A DNA stretch of 45,261 nt from Syntrophaceae bacterium (GCA_013388675.1 JACAEW010000020.1:1-45261), one strand, 5' to 3'. Positions 9,049 through 18,783 are shown, numbered from the stretch's first letter. A program made the numbers and translations. Notes: generated by a model from the sequence alone, not told the origin.

Positions 9049-9551
9049 GAGTTTGCACCGCATCACGGGGTTTAAACGCCCAGGTGGGGTGTTGGTTCTT
9101 CATTCCTGGAGGGGGTCTCAACCGGTTTTTCCGCAATCTATTCAAACGGTTGGCCGAAAAGGATTCTTTGCATTCGCCCACCACCTGTGGGATAGCAAGG
9201 GGTCCGATATGCAATCGAAAACAAGGGGGTTCCGCGCGGTCCGGTAGATTTTTCGCGTTTCACACCTTCCCGAGCATGGGCCATTGTTTTTTCGAGGCGG
9301 ACCGTTCCGATGCCTTGCAAGCCCATGCCACCGCCCTTTCCTGGGAAAGAACTTTGGCTTTCCTCAAGCAGAGATTGAATTGACACGCCTCCCAAAATAA
9401 GGTACGAAGGCAGAGGCCTGGTGGGGGAGGAAAAAAATCAAAACCGCGACTTTCTGTAAGTTTTCCGAGCCCCCAGCGGGGCTCCTTCCAGAGGTAAACG
9501 CCGGAAACGAATAAGGGGCGATCCATTTTTCAATTCAGAAGAGGGGATTCG
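9049..9551. other. Region without a supported gene
   Basis: About 500 bases between two plus-strand enzymes. Open frames exist on both strands (for example 9045-9383 plus and 9260-9526 minus), but their translations are rich in Arg, Trp, Phe and Cys, show no domain and lack a convincing ribosome-binding site. No hairpin or repeat stands out. It may be a decayed gene. Confidence 0.5.
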
Positions 9552-10253
9552 ATGAAACCGCTCAGTCTTGTGCACACGTTGACTTTCGACGCTTTCGGCA
9601 CGATCCTGGACCTTGGCGGCAGTCACGCCCCGCGGCTGGGCGAGTTCCTGCAATCCAAAGGCTCCCCCCTGACCGCCGGGGAGTTATGGAGCCGGTGGCG
9701 CTACCGGCAGCGCATCGAGCAGTACCAGGACAACCAATTCTGCGCCGGGCATTTCGGGTATCTCGATTCCTCCCGCAGGGCCCTCCTCTACACTCTTCGC
9801 TCCTCCAAATTGCCCTTTGAGGATGCGGATATCAAACGAATTATGGACGGCTGGCAGGAGCTGAAACCATTTCCCGATGCCGTGCCCGGCCTGAAGCGGC
9901 TGCGGAGTCGGTTCAAGCTGGTCGTTTTATCGAACGGCGAGAGGGACTATCTGGCCCACCTGGTGAAGAATCGCATTCAGTTCGATTTCGACGGGGTAAT
10001 CTCGGTCCAGGATGTGGGGGTATTCAAGCCCAACCCCCAGGTGTACCGCTATGCAGCGCGGATGCTGAAGGCCGAGCCCTCTGAGCTGCTTATGGTCTCA
10101 TCCAACAGCTTCGATGTGGTGGGGGCTCGGATTTCCGGGTATCGCGGGGCTTACGTCAACCGGTATGACCTTCCCTATGATGAAACGCCTTACCGGTTTG
10201 ACATCGAGGCCCCGGATTTTTTGAGCCTGGCGGATCAGTTGGATTGCCCGTAG
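9552..10253 (+). CDS. HAD-superfamily hydrolase, haloacid-dehalogenase type II-like
   Basis: 233 residues with the four HAD motifs in order: nucleophile Asp 13 in FDAFGTILD, the motif II serine in VVLSNGE, motif III lysine in FKPNPQVY, and a motif IV region SSNSFDVVGA. The FDAFGT start and the FKPNPxVY block are those of (S)-2-haloacid dehalogenases and related phosphatases. It acts in the cytoplasm by an aspartyl-enzyme intermediate on a dehalogenation or phosphoester substrate that cannot be named. GAGGGGA lies at good distance before the ATG. It stands alone; a palindromic repeat follows its stop. Confidence 0.88.
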   Translation: MKPLSLVHTLTFDAFGTILDLGGSHAPRLGEFLQSKGSPLTAGELWSRWRYRQRIEQYQDNQFCAGHFGYLDSSRRALLYTLRSSKLPFEDADIKRIMDGWQELKPFPDAVPGLKRLRSRFKLVVLSNGERDYLAHLVKNRIQFDFDGVISVQDVGVFKPNPQVYRYAARMLKAEPSELLMVSSNSFDVVGARISGYRGAYVNRYDLPYDETPYRFDIEAPDFLSLADQLDCP

Positions 10254-10402
10254 AGGCCAGCCTCAATACGCTATGAGGAAGGAAGGGGATTTGGCCGGGA
10301 TCGACCGTGGTTGTATGGAAGAACAAAGGCCGGAAATCGGGAAAGCCCGGATTGGGCGGAAAGGTTACTAATCAGGCCATAGTTGTATAGACCCCAAAGA
10401 CG

Positions 10403-10482
10403 AAATCCCTCCTTCTCTCCCTTTACCAAAGGGAGGAATTCCCCTCTTTGAAAAAGAGGGGTTAGGGGAGATTTTAGAAAAG
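10403..10482. repeat. Dispersed palindromic repeat, family A, copy 1
   Basis: Two adjacent hairpins, CTCCCTTT-ACC-AAAGGGAG and CCCCTCTTT-GAA-AAAGAGGGG, framed by AAATCCCTCC on one side and GGGGAGATTTT on the other. Related copies lie at 15731-15795 and 44188-44275. All sit between genes, and the whole unit is roughly self-complementary, like a small non-autonomous element or REP-type repeat. Confidence 0.7.
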
Positions 10483-10531
10483 CATGTCCAGTCAATTAGG
10501 GATTCCTTATTAATGGAAGGGGCCGCGGGGA

Positions 10532-11218
10532 GTGACCAAGGAAATTCCGCAGTTCGAATCCTTCGAGCAGATGGCTGAGGCAACCGCCGAAGGGCTGGTG
10601 AAGATCGGTGCCCATCATGCCTTCCAGCTTTTCCGGGACCGGGAATTCCGGCGGTTGGCGAACTTCGATATTCTAAGCCAGGTTGAGCATGACCGGGTTT
10701 TCAATGAGCTGGTTGTCTCCTATGTTGTCTTGATCATCCTCATGTTGGAGGCACCGGACCTCCGGGTTCCGACGGAATTCCGGGATTACCTGAGGCTTAT
10801 GAAGGAGAGGGTTGCCCGGGCGCATTTGGACTATCTGAAATCCGTGGGCGTTCAAGAGGAGCATCTTCAGGGCTGGGAAAAGCTGATCGACTTGCGCTGC
10901 CATGAATACGCCAAGGACCGGCACGAAGTGCGGGCCGCGGCCATGCAGGTGGAGTCGGAGGATAAGCCCTTGGAGCTGGGGGACCTTACACGAATTCAGA
11001 TGCTGGTTCCGGTCCAAACCGTGGCCATCGGCTGCCACGAGCACATCTGCCGGGGCGAAACGAAGGGGCGCGATGCGCTTTTCAAATGGGTGCTGAAATG
11101 GCTTTCCAAATTTTATGTGGACATCCGGCTCCGCCTGGAAGGGGGGAAAGTCACTCCGATCATGAAAGCCAAGGTCGTCTGGAAACAGATGATCCGCCGA
11201 AGGCGAAAGAAGAAATGA
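10532..11218 (+). CDS. Protein of unknown function
   Basis: 228 residues from a GTG start. The composition is that of a soluble, mostly helical protein with one hydrophobic helix (VVSYVVLIILMLEAP, around residues 62-76) and a very basic C-terminus (KQMIRRRRKKK). Two histidine/cysteine-containing stretches (DLRCHEYAKDRHE and AIGCHEHICRGE) might bind a metal, but no known motif is formed. Codon usage agrees with the neighbours, the opposite strand is less convincing, and GGGG/GGAAGGGG precedes the start, so it is probably real. It begins just after a dispersed repeat and is followed by the AlaX gene. No function is proposed. Confidence 0.7.
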   Translation: MTKEIPQFESFEQMAEATAEGLVKIGAHHAFQLFRDREFRRLANFDILSQVEHDRVFNELVVSYVVLIILMLEAPDLRVPTEFRDYLRLMKERVARAHLDYLKSVGVQEEHLQGWEKLIDLRCHEYAKDRHEVRAAAMQVESEDKPLELGDLTRIQMLVPVQTVAIGCHEHICRGETKGRDALFKWVLKWLSKFYVDIRLRLEGGKVTPIMKAKVVWKQMIRRRRKKK

Positions 11219-11378
11219 ATGGGCACTGAATGAACCTTGGTGCTCTGGCTTAAAGGTCTGCCGATGCTCGATTCCCCGGCGACCATCGATCTCGGAGCGG
11301 GAACGATTTCCTTTGGTAAGCTTGGGATCTATGCCTTGCGGCCCTTCCCGGTCGGGAAAAGAGGAATTTGAGGATTTT

Positions 11379-12176
11379 ATGGACAGGGCGAATATCGTTG
11401 ACGAAGGTTGTCCTGCCCCTCCGCTTCCCACCTTGCGCCTCTACCTTCAGGATTCCTACTGCTTCCAGGAGGATGCGACGATCGTTGCCGTCCGGGGAAA
11501 TTCCGTGGCTTTCGATCGGACCTTCTTCTATCCTGGGGGGGGCGGCCAGCCTCCGGATGAAGGCTCGCTCAGGGCAGAGCAGGGGCAGGTGCTCGAAATC
11601 TCGTCCGCCTTTTCGGACCCGGACGAAATCCTATGGCACATCTGTAAACCCGAGCCCAAGCCAGAACTGGTCGGACTTGGCGCTAAATTGATCCTGAACC
11701 GGGAAAGACGGCTGGCTCTTATGCGCTACCACACCGCCCTTCATGTGCTGAACACGGTTGCCTTCAGGGACTATGGGGGATGGATCACCGGGGTTCAGAT
11801 CGCGCCCGATTACTCGAGGATCGACTTCAAGGTGGAGGGCTTTTCCGCCGCCATGTGCGTGGAAATGGAGAAGAAGGTCAACGCCGTCCTGGCAGAAAAC
11901 CACGCGGTTGAGGCGCTCTATCTGCCGGAGGAGGAATTTCGCCAACGGGACGACCTCCTTAGGACTTTGGAAGTCAAACCGCCGGTTTCCCATGGCCGGG
12001 TGCGGGTCGTGGAAATCAAGGGTTTTGACGCCCAGGCGTGCGGGGGGACTCATGTGCGGACCACGTCCGAAGTGGGAAAGTTCTCGATCTTTCGGACGGA
12101 AAACAAAGGGAAGATCAACAAAAGGCTTTATGTGCGGCTCGATCCAAAGGGATCGCCGGTGACTGGATATAAATGA
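11379..12176 (+). CDS. AlaX-type alanyl-tRNA editing protein
   Basis: About 265 residues matching the freestanding editing domain of alanyl-tRNA synthetase. Visible motifs are FFYPGGGGQPPDEG near the N-terminus, the first zinc pair in RYHTALHVL (HxxxH) and the second in ACGGTHV (CxxxH). Family knowledge: AlaX hydrolyses Ser-tRNA(Ala) or Gly-tRNA(Ala) in trans. The ATG at 11379 is preferred because GAGGA lies five bases upstream and homologous sequence begins shortly after; an in-frame TTG at 11313 and an ATG at 11331 would add up to 22 residues with no domain. The gene lies 27 bases upstream of the MGMT-like gene on the same strand. Confidence 0.92.
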   Translation: MDRANIVDEGCPAPPLPTLRLYLQDSYCFQEDATIVAVRGNSVAFDRTFFYPGGGGQPPDEGSLRAEQGQVLEISSAFSDPDEILWHICKPEPKPELVGLGAKLILNRERRLALMRYHTALHVLNTVAFRDYGGWITGVQIAPDYSRIDFKVEGFSAAMCVEMEKKVNAVLAENHAVEALYLPEEEFRQRDDLLRTLEVKPPVSHGRVRVVEIKGFDAQACGGTHVRTTSEVGKFSIFRTENKGKINKRLYVRLDPKGSPVTGYK

Positions 12177-12203
12177 AGGGAAAAAGGCCCTGCGGAGGAA
12201 GCG

Positions 12204-12674
12204 ATGAAAAAAAGGAAAAGCTGGCGGGAAAAGCTGGCCGATGCCAAGGACTTTCCCAAAGTCATAGCGGTCCCACCGGGGATGCAACGCCAGTGGGGGA
12301 CGGGTACGATGGTCATTCCGGCTCCGGCCGAGGTCGATCAAATTATGAGAAGGGTCCCCAAGGGCAAGCTTATCACCATGAATGATATTCGGGAGAGCCT
12401 GGCCCGAAAACATGGGGCCACCATCGGCTGCCCGATCACGGCGGGAATCTTTGCCCGAATCGCGGCCGGGGCGGCGGAAGAGGACGAGCGGGAAGGCAAG
12501 AAACGGATCACTCCTTTCTGGCGCACTCTGAAATCGGGCGGAGAACTGAACCCCAAATATCCCGGCGGGATCGAAGGGCAAAGAGCGAAGTTGGAAGCGG
12601 AAGGCCATACGGTGATCTGCAAGGGCAAGCGTTATTTCGTCCGCGATTACGAGCGATCGAAGTGTAGGTTCTAA
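12204..12674 (+). CDS. MGMT/ATL-family-like small protein
   Basis: 156 residues. The central part (LITMNDIRESLARKHGATIGCPITAG) resembles the winged-helix DNA-binding domain of O6-alkylguanine-DNA alkyltransferases and alkyltransferase-like proteins, with a cysteine in GCPIT near the place of the PCHR motif. The canonical PCHRV is absent, so methyl transfer is unlikely. The rest, PFWRTLKSGGELN and KYPGGIEGQRAKLEAEGH, is a conserved block I associate with bacterial proteins annotated MGMT family. A role in recognising damaged DNA is possible but not shown. It follows alaX closely and could share its transcript. Confidence 0.65.
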   Translation: MKKRKSWREKLADAKDFPKVIAVPPGMQRQWGTGTMVIPAPAEVDQIMRRVPKGKLITMNDIRESLARKHGATIGCPITAGIFARIAAGAAEEDEREGKKRITPFWRTLKSGGELNPKYPGGIEGQRAKLEAEGHTVICKGKRYFVRDYERSKCRF

Positions 12675-12791
12675 GGACCCGGAAGAATAGGGGAAAGGGA
12701 AGATACTTCTGCGGAGTGAGAAGCCATTCGGAAGAGGCCGAAAAAAGGGATGAGCCGGCGAGAAAATTGACGCCGGGGCTTCTACGAGGAA

Positions 12792-13787
12792 ATGGGCGAC
12801 ATGAAATACAACACGCTGGGAGGAACGGACCTCCGGGTTTCTCGATTGGGGTTCGGGTGCGGCAGTATCGGCGGCCTGCTGGTGCGCGGCGAATATCCAA
12901 AGATGCGGGAGGCCTTGGCCCGCGCCCTTGAGCTGGGGGTTAATTATTTCGATACGGCGCCCCTCTATGGGAACGGACAGTCCGAGGTGAACCTGGGGGC
13001 GGTCCTCCGGGAACTGAGGGCCGAAGCCCTGATCGGGACCAAAGTGCGTTTGGCCGGAAAGGACGTGGGCCGGATCGGCGAAGCCATAACCGAGTCAGTG
13101 GAAGGAAGCCTGAGGCGGCTGGGGCGCAGGGATATCGATCTGATCCAGGTCCACAACCGCATCGGGTTTACCTGGAAGCCGGAAAGGGACCCGGACCGGA
13201 TCGGACTTCCTGACCTTGGAACGGCGACCGAGACCTTTGAGGCGCTTCAACGGCAGGGCAAGGTTCGATTTTGGGGAATCACCGCGATGGGCGAGACCGA
13301 TGCGTTGCGGGCGGCAGTGGCCGCCGGCCGATTTCATTCGATTCAGGTTCCTTACAACCTGCTCAATCCCACTGCGGGGACCATCGTCGGCAGGGGCTTC
13401 CCCTTCCAGGATTATGGGCAAATCATGGAACCTGCCTCGCAAAAGGGGATGGGGGTCATTGCCATCCGCATCCTGGCCGGGGGAGCACTCAGCGGCGCCC
13501 CGGAGCGACACCCGGTGGCTTCAACGTGGGTCAACCCCATCGCCTCGGAGGAGCGTTACGGCGATGACGTCGCCAGGGCCCGGCGGTTTTCGTTTCTGGT
13601 AGAAGAAGGGGTAGTGAACAACCTGGTCGAAGCGGCGGTCCGTTTTGCGGTGAGCAACGCCAACGTATCGACCGCGTTACTGGGGATTTCAAGCCTTGAG
13701 CAACTTGAGGAGGCAGTGAAATATGTCGAGCGAGGCCCCTTGCCGGGGGAAATATTGGCCAGAATCCAGGCGCAAAAGTTAAATTGA
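12792..13787 (+). CDS. Aldo/keto reductase
   Basis: 331 residues. The AKR tetrad is present as Asp 54, Tyr 59 (FDTAPLYGNGQSE), Lys 84 (IGTKV) and His 121 (IQVHNR). It belongs to the branch of AKRs with the LGFGCGSIGG start and is only distantly related to the gene at 8059. NADPH-dependent carbonyl reduction in the cytoplasm is expected; the substrate is unknown. ATG 12801 (MKYNTLGGTDL) is an equally good start, since GAGGA sits very close to the first ATG. A fragment of a dispersed repeat follows the stop, and the next genes run the other way. Confidence 0.9.
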   Translation: MGDMKYNTLGGTDLRVSRLGFGCGSIGGLLVRGEYPKMREALARALELGVNYFDTAPLYGNGQSEVNLGAVLRELRAEALIGTKVRLAGKDVGRIGEAITESVEGSLRRLGRRDIDLIQVHNRIGFTWKPERDPDRIGLPDLGTATETFEALQRQGKVRFWGITAMGETDALRAAVAAGRFHSIQVPYNLLNPTAGTIVGRGFPFQDYGQIMEPASQKGMGVIAIRILAGGALSGAPERHPVASTWVNPIASEERYGDDVARARRFSFLVEEGVVNNLVEAAVRFAVSNANVSTALLGISSLEQLEEAVKYVERGPLPGEILARIQAQKLN

Positions 13788-13814
13788 AGCCGAGATTGGA
13801 AAAAATTGAAGCCC

Positions 13815-13842
13815 TAAGGGCACCAAGCAACTTGCCCCTACC
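13815..13842. repeat. Fragment of a palindromic repeat, family B-like
   Basis: An imperfect inverted repeat (TAAGGGCACCAAG and CTTGCCCCTA) between two convergent genes. It resembles the G/C-rich hairpins at 22871-22929 and 29694-29717 in its AGGG...CCCCTA ends. It could also act as a weak bidirectional terminator. Confidence 0.35.
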
Positions 13843-13865
13843 ACCGCACCTTTCTCCCAACCAAA

Positions 13866-14825
13866 TTACTTTACTTCCCGAAAAATAGATTTGGGAATCA
13901 TGGCGTGGACCCCCTTGTTGTCGTCGACGATTTGGGTGATTCTCAGGTCCACCGCCAGGCTGCACAGGGAATAGGCTTCATCCGGGGTGAGCCCCCGGGT
14001 TTCTGAAAGGAACCGGATGGCATCCCGCAGGGCGGTCTCGGTCGCTTCGTCGAGGTCGGGGTGGAATGCCATGGTGATCCAATGAGTGGGCGTTTCCCCC
14101 ATGGGTCTCTCGATCTTCATATCCTTCCGCACGAAAAACTGGAGGACCGCTTCCTTCATGGCCGTTTCGATGGCGGTCACGTTGACTTCCCCATCCCCCT
14201 GCGCGGCATGGGCATCCCCGGCCGAAAATAGAGCCCCGGGGACCTGAACCGGCAAGTATAAAATGCTTCCGGCAACGAGCTCCTTGTTGTCCATATTCCC
14301 GCCGAAATAATCGGGGATGGCGGCCGGCCTTTTTTCCCCCGGACGGGGCGCCACTCCCATGTTTCCGAAAAAAGGCTTCAGGGGAATGACTATCCCGGGG
14401 GCAAAAAGGGTTTCCATTTTTGCCAGGTCCAGATATAACGTCCTCATGTCCCCTGCGGGAAAATCTTCCGGCAGGCCTCCACGGCGGTAATCTTCGGGAA
14501 AATGATAGTTCACCCCGCATTCCGCGGGGACCAGCTTTTGGATGCGCACCTTCAACACATCTCCCGGCTTGGCTCCTTGGATGAAAATCGGGCCGGTCAG
14601 CGTATGGGACCCCAGGTTGCGGTCGATGTACTCTTGGCGGACGGCCAGCATCTCCTCCAGAGTCATGCCGCAATGCAACCTGCCGTCCATGAGCATCATG
14701 GAGCTCATTCGGACCGTGTCTCCCGATTCGATCGTCAGCACCGGAGGGATCGTTGAGTCATAAAACCCTGTGTGCACAGTTTGCGGCGAGGCCGCCAGCC
14801 TGTGAATTTTTCCCTTTTCCTCCAT
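13866..14825 (-). CDS. Acetamidase/formamidase-family amidohydrolase
   Basis: 319 residues from ATG 14825, which has GGAGGAACGGG directly upstream; an in-frame start at 14873 adds only unrelated sequence. The fold signature TVHTGFYDSTIPPVLTIESG near the N-terminus and the central GDAHAAQGDGEVN motif are diagnostic of the FmdA/AmdA family, which hydrolyses formamide or short aliphatic amides to ammonia and the acid. It is the last gene of a five-gene minus-strand operon with two SDRs, a radical-SAM-like protein and an HpcH/HpaI aldolase, so the true substrate may be an amide arising in that pathway rather than formamide. Confidence 0.92.
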   Translation of the reverse strand: MEEKGKIHRLAASPQTVHTGFYDSTIPPVLTIESGDTVRMSSMMLMDGRLHCGMTLEEMLAVRQEYIDRNLGSHTLTGPIFIQGAKPGDVLKVRIQKLVPAECGVNYHFPEDYRRGGLPEDFPAGDMRTLYLDLAKMETLFAPGIVIPLKPFFGNMGVAPRPGEKRPAAIPDYFGGNMDNKELVAGSILYLPVQVPGALFSAGDAHAAQGDGEVNVTAIETAMKEAVLQFFVRKDMKIERPMGETPTHWITMAFHPDLDEATETALRDAIRFLSETRGLTPDEAYSLCSLAVDLRITQIVDDNKGVHAMIPKSIFREVK

Positions 14826-14857
14826 CCCGTTCCTCCAAAAATGAAAAAACCCGCGGT

Positions 14858-15694
14858 TCACGCCGGCCAACACTGAGTCCCTCCATCTACCCGGATCACC
14901 TGCCCGGTGATGTAGGAGGAGGCTTGGGAAAGAAGAAACTCCACCACCCGGGCGATCTCGATCGGCCTGGAGTAGCGGTCCAGAGTCCCGTCCTCGAGCA
15001 CCTTGCCGGCATCATAAGAGCGGGTCGCCTTCCACCGGGCGGTCATCACCTCTCCGGGGGCGACGGCGTTGACTCTGACATTATGGGGCCGCAATAATAG
15101 CGCTAGGCAGCGGGTGTATTGGTGAACGGCCGCCTTGGCGGTGGCGTAGATCGCCGACTTTTCTTTTCCCCAGAGGCCATCGTTGCTACCGATGTTGACG
15201 ATGCTGCCGGATTTTCGCTGCATCATTTCCGGGGCCACTTCCCGGCAGGCCAGGATGCAGGTCATCAGGTTCCGGTCGAGCACGGCCTTCAGGTCTTCCA
15301 GGGAAATGAAGAGGGCATCGTTATTCCTGGGTTTGCCCGCAAGGGGACTGGAGACCCCCTCGGCTCCGATATCCCCCCCGGCGTTGTTTACCAGGAGGTC
15401 GATTCGGCCCAATCGCCCCCGGATCTCCGCGGCAAGGTTCTTGACCGTCTTCTCATCGGTCAGGTCTCCATGAACCGGAAGGACCCTCACGCCATGTTCT
15501 TCGGAAATAGCCCGGGCCACAGCTTCGAGCGATTCCGCTTCGTGAAAGGCGCGCGAGGAATAGGGAGTCGTGCCGTGAACGGCGACCGATGCGCCCAGGC
15601 TGGCCAGGTGGCCGGCTATGGCCCGCCCGATTCCGCGCGAAGATCCGGTCACCCAGACCACCTTCCCGTTGAATTTGAGATGGCTGCTCTCCAT
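14858..15694 (-). CDS. Short-chain dehydrogenase/reductase
   Basis: 278 residues from ATG 15694, chosen for the GGAGGTGG ribosome-binding site; the longer open frame to 15844 runs through a dispersed repeat. Classical SDR features: TGSSRGIG dinucleotide-binding loop (about 16-23), NNAGG, catalytic serine in NIGSNDG and YATAK (Tyr/Lys), and a C-terminal ITGQVIRVDGG. An insertion of roughly 20 residues between NNAG and the catalytic serine (PLAGKPRNNDALFIS) is longer than usual and may shape the substrate pocket. An NAD(P)-dependent alcohol or oxo-acid oxidoreductase is expected. It is 32 bases upstream of the formamidase. Confidence 0.92.
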   Translation of the reverse strand: MESSHLKFNGKVVWVTGSSRGIGRAIAGHLASLGASVAVHGTTPYSSRAFHEAESLEAVARAISEEHGVRVLPVHGDLTDEKTVKNLAAEIRGRLGRIDLLVNNAGGDIGAEGVSSPLAGKPRNNDALFISLEDLKAVLDRNLMTCILACREVAPEMMQRKSGSIVNIGSNDGLWGKEKSAIYATAKAAVHQYTRCLALLLRPHNVRVNAVAPGEVMTARWKATRSYDAGKVLEDGTLDRYSRPIEIARVVEFLLSQASSYITGQVIRVDGGTQCWPA

Positions 15695-15730
15695 GAATCC
15701 ACCTCCGACTAGTATGCCCGCGCAGGCTTT

Positions 15731-15795
15731 TGAAAAGGCCTTTCTAAAATCCCCCCTCCGCCCCACTTTTTCAAAGGGGGGAACTGGGGGATTTG
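15731..15795. repeat. Dispersed palindromic repeat, family A, copy 2
   Basis: AAAATCCCCCCTCCGCCCC followed by ACTTTTTCAAAGGGGGGAACTGGGGGATTTG. The ends (AAATCCCCC and GGGGGATTT) and the central CTTT..AAAG hairpin match copies at 10403-10482 and 44188-44275. It lies in the widest gap of the minus-strand operon, between the SDR and the aldolase. Confidence 0.7.
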
Positions 15796-15851
15796 TGCAA
15801 ATGCTGAGCCTACTACCCAGTTCCCAAATTTCCCCCCGATTCATGGGGGCG

Positions 15852-16622
15852 CTATGAGCAGAGCTTTCGCAATCCTTCCAGCCGCTCCCGGCTTACCTGC
15901 AGCAACAGCCCGGCATCGGTGGAGAGCATCATGTACTGGACGCCAAGGTCGATCCAATATTCGGCCTCGTCCACGAATCGCACGAAAGTGCCGGAGATAA
16001 CCCCCTTTTTCTTGCACAGGGAAATCACCTTTTCCATGAGTTCGATGACCCTCGGGTCCTTGGTTTTTCCGGGGACTCCCAGGGACTGGGATAAATCCCA
16101 GGGTCCAAGGAATATGACATCCAACCCGGGGGTTTCGATGATGGACTCGATCTCCCGCACCGCCCTTTCCCCCTCGATGTGGATGACGGTCAGGACCTCC
16201 CGATTGGAGGAAGGGATGTGTTCATCGGGGGGAATGGCGGAATATCCTGCGGCCCGGACAAAGCTGCACAGCCCTCGATTCCCCTCCGGGAAATACCGGG
16301 CCGCACGGGAGACGGTTTGGGCCGTTTCGGCGCTCTCTACCTGGGGCACCTGAACTCCTTCGGCCCCGGCATCCACCGCCCGCATGATGTTGGACGGGGT
16401 GGGCTCCGGAATCCGCACCAAGCTGGTGATCCCGGAGCAGCGGGCCGCCCGGATGCATTGTTCCACGAGGGGGAAGTCGAAAACTCCGTGCTCCATATCG
16501 ATGACCGCAAAATCCCACCCCCCGTACCCCAGGATTTCCGTGGCCGCCGGGCCGAGGCGAACGAAGGTCCCGAAACAAATTTTCCCTTCCGTGAGTTTCT
16601 TCTTCAGTGAGTTGGTGAGCAT
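15852..16622 (-). CDS. HpcH/HpaI-family class II aldolase
   Basis: 256 residues from ATG 16622 (AGAGGAA upstream; the frame is open to 16691 but that part overlaps the preceding gene). Family motifs are clear: IDMEHGVFD with the catalytic histidine, VQVPQVESAE, metal-binding glutamate in IHIEGE, and FLGPWDLSQSLG with the metal Asp. Known members cleave 2-keto-3-deoxy sugar acids or 4-hydroxy-2-oxo acids to pyruvate plus an aldehyde using Mg/Mn/Co. Here it could make pyruvate and an aldehyde for the neighbouring SDRs. The exact substrate is not deducible. Confidence 0.9.
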   Translation of the reverse strand: MLTNSLKKKLTEGKICFGTFVRLGPAATEILGYGGWDFAVIDMEHGVFDFPLVEQCIRAARCSGITSLVRIPEPTPSNIMRAVDAGAEGVQVPQVESAETAQTVSRAARYFPEGNRGLCSFVRAAGYSAIPPDEHIPSSNREVLTVIHIEGERAVREIESIIETPGLDVIFLGPWDLSQSLGVPGKTKDPRVIELMEKVISLCKKKGVISGTFVRFVDEAEYWIDLGVQYMMLSTDAGLLLQVSRERLEGLRKLCS

Positions 16623-16657
16623 GGAACGGTTCCTCTCAATCGAAGTAAGGCTGAATT

Positions 16658-17779
16658 TCAAATTCCGTAGGCTTTGTAACAGGTACGGCATTCCTCGGAG
16701 AGGGGGGGCGGCGGAGAAGGGGTCGGTTTCTCGGCCGCCGATTGGGGGTTTGAAAAAGTGTCCAGGAACCGTCCCACGTTGAATTCCGACCTCCTCCGAT
16801 CCTCAAAAACCCGACGGAAGGCCCGGTACGATTCCTTGCCCCAGATTTCCAGGAAATCTTCTTGATGGACATTGCCGAAGAAAAGCTGGGGAACCCTATA
16901 TTCCTGATTCATGAAGATGCGGGGAATAGGTCCCTTTTGGGGAATTTTAAGGTAGGGACAAGGGGCCACCAGCCCGTCCACCGAGAAGAAGACCTGCCGG
17001 GGAGGGTCAGCCTCGCACACCATTCTCTCCTCGGCTTTGAGGGGATAGCACAGGAAGGAAATCCCTTGCTTTTTTCCCTGAAGTTGAATCTCCTCGATGG
17101 CTTTTTCAAAGGCCGGGGTCGGGGATTCATGATAAAAAGTGCGCAGGATGTTCCACCGTTCCTCGGGAAGATAATCCAGGTTCCGGAAGATCACTTCGTC
17201 TACCCCCAAACGGGCGGACAAGGGAACCATGGTAGGGAGATCAGCCATGTTAAGGCGGGTCATGGGGAAGGATAACTTCACCGCAGGGTTTCTGCGCCCG
17301 GCCGCTTTCCTGAGTTTCACCACGGTTTCGACCTGATCCAAAATGCGCTTCAGGTCCGACCCCATGGAGGAAAGACTATCTTGAATCGCCTGAGTGGCCA
17401 CCTCCAGGTTGATGACCATCAGGTCGAGGTCGGTTTGGAGCAGCCGATGGGCGCAGGCTTCGCTCAGGAGGGAGCCGTTGGTGATCAATGCCGTTCGGGT
17501 TTCGGCTCCCTTGACCTGGCGCAGCATTTCCGGGAGGTTTTCGTTCTCCAAGGGATCTCCCCAACCCCGAAAGGTGACCCAACGAGTGCGGCCGATGTGG
17601 GGACGGATTTTCTGGAAAGTTTCCAGCGACATGTTTCGAAAAACCCATTTTTCAGCAAAGACCGACCGGGCACAGAGCTGGCATTCCAGGGAGCTGTAGG
17701 TGGAGGCCTCGATCTGGAAAGCCTCGAATTCCCGCCGGTCTCCGAAAATGAAATTGGTCAAGCCCTTCAGCATGTTCAC
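16658..17779 (-). CDS. Radical-SAM/SPASM-like protein lacking the first cluster cysteine
   Basis: 373 residues with radical SAM barrel features: GWGDPLENENLPEM (SAM-binding GGEP-like), TNGSLL, and a SPASM-like tail with cysteines in VAPCPYL and CRTCYK. The canonical CxxxCxxC, however, reads S29-SLE-C33-QL-C36: position 29 is Ser (AGC at 17695-17693), with no cysteine nearby that could substitute at the right spacing. Either an unusual ligand is used or the protein no longer makes the SAM radical. It lies between an SDR and the HpcH/HpaI aldolase, 35 bases before the latter, hence in the same operon. The C-terminus overlaps no other gene. The role in this small-molecule operon is unknown. Confidence 0.75.
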   Translation of the reverse strand: MNMLKGLTNFIFGDRREFEAFQIEASTYSSLECQLCARSVFAEKWVFRNMSLETFQKIRPHIGRTRWVTFRGWGDPLENENLPEMLRQVKGAETRTALITNGSLLSEACAHRLLQTDLDLMVINLEVATQAIQDSLSSMGSDLKRILDQVETVVKLRKAAGRRNPAVKLSFPMTRLNMADLPTMVPLSARLGVDEVIFRNLDYLPEERWNILRTFYHESPTPAFEKAIEEIQLQGKKQGISFLCYPLKAEERMVCEADPPRQVFFSVDGLVAPCPYLKIPQKGPIPRIFMNQEYRVPQLFFGNVHQEDFLEIWGKESYRAFRRVFEDRRRSEFNVGRFLDTFSNPQSAAEKPTPSPPPPLSEECRTCYKAYGI

Positions 17780-17848
17780 CCGGGAAGGTCAGGCATGAGC
17801 CCCCCAAAAGGAAAAAAAGCGATCCTTTCCGGGAAGGGGAATCCCACG

Positions 17849-18619
<771 letters not shown>

Positions 18620-18783
18620 GACTTTTTCAAAAATTATAATGAGCTCGAAGACCCGGCCAGGCAGCCCCTTCTTCACCCCGGGTGGAAATTCACGGTTATT
18701 GTAACCCAGAAGAAGGAAAATTTCGACACCCCTTCATTGTTCCTTTTTCCCTACACCCGCCTGGATAACCGTTGGGTTAAGTT

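Noticed and set aside
9045-9526. Small proteins in the 9.0-9.5 kb gap
   Set aside because: Competing frames on both strands, odd composition, no ribosome-binding site and no recognisable domain.
11631-12608. 325-residue minus-strand open frame
   Set aside because: Lies opposite AlaX and the MGMT-like gene, which have clear motifs; its translation shows no domain.
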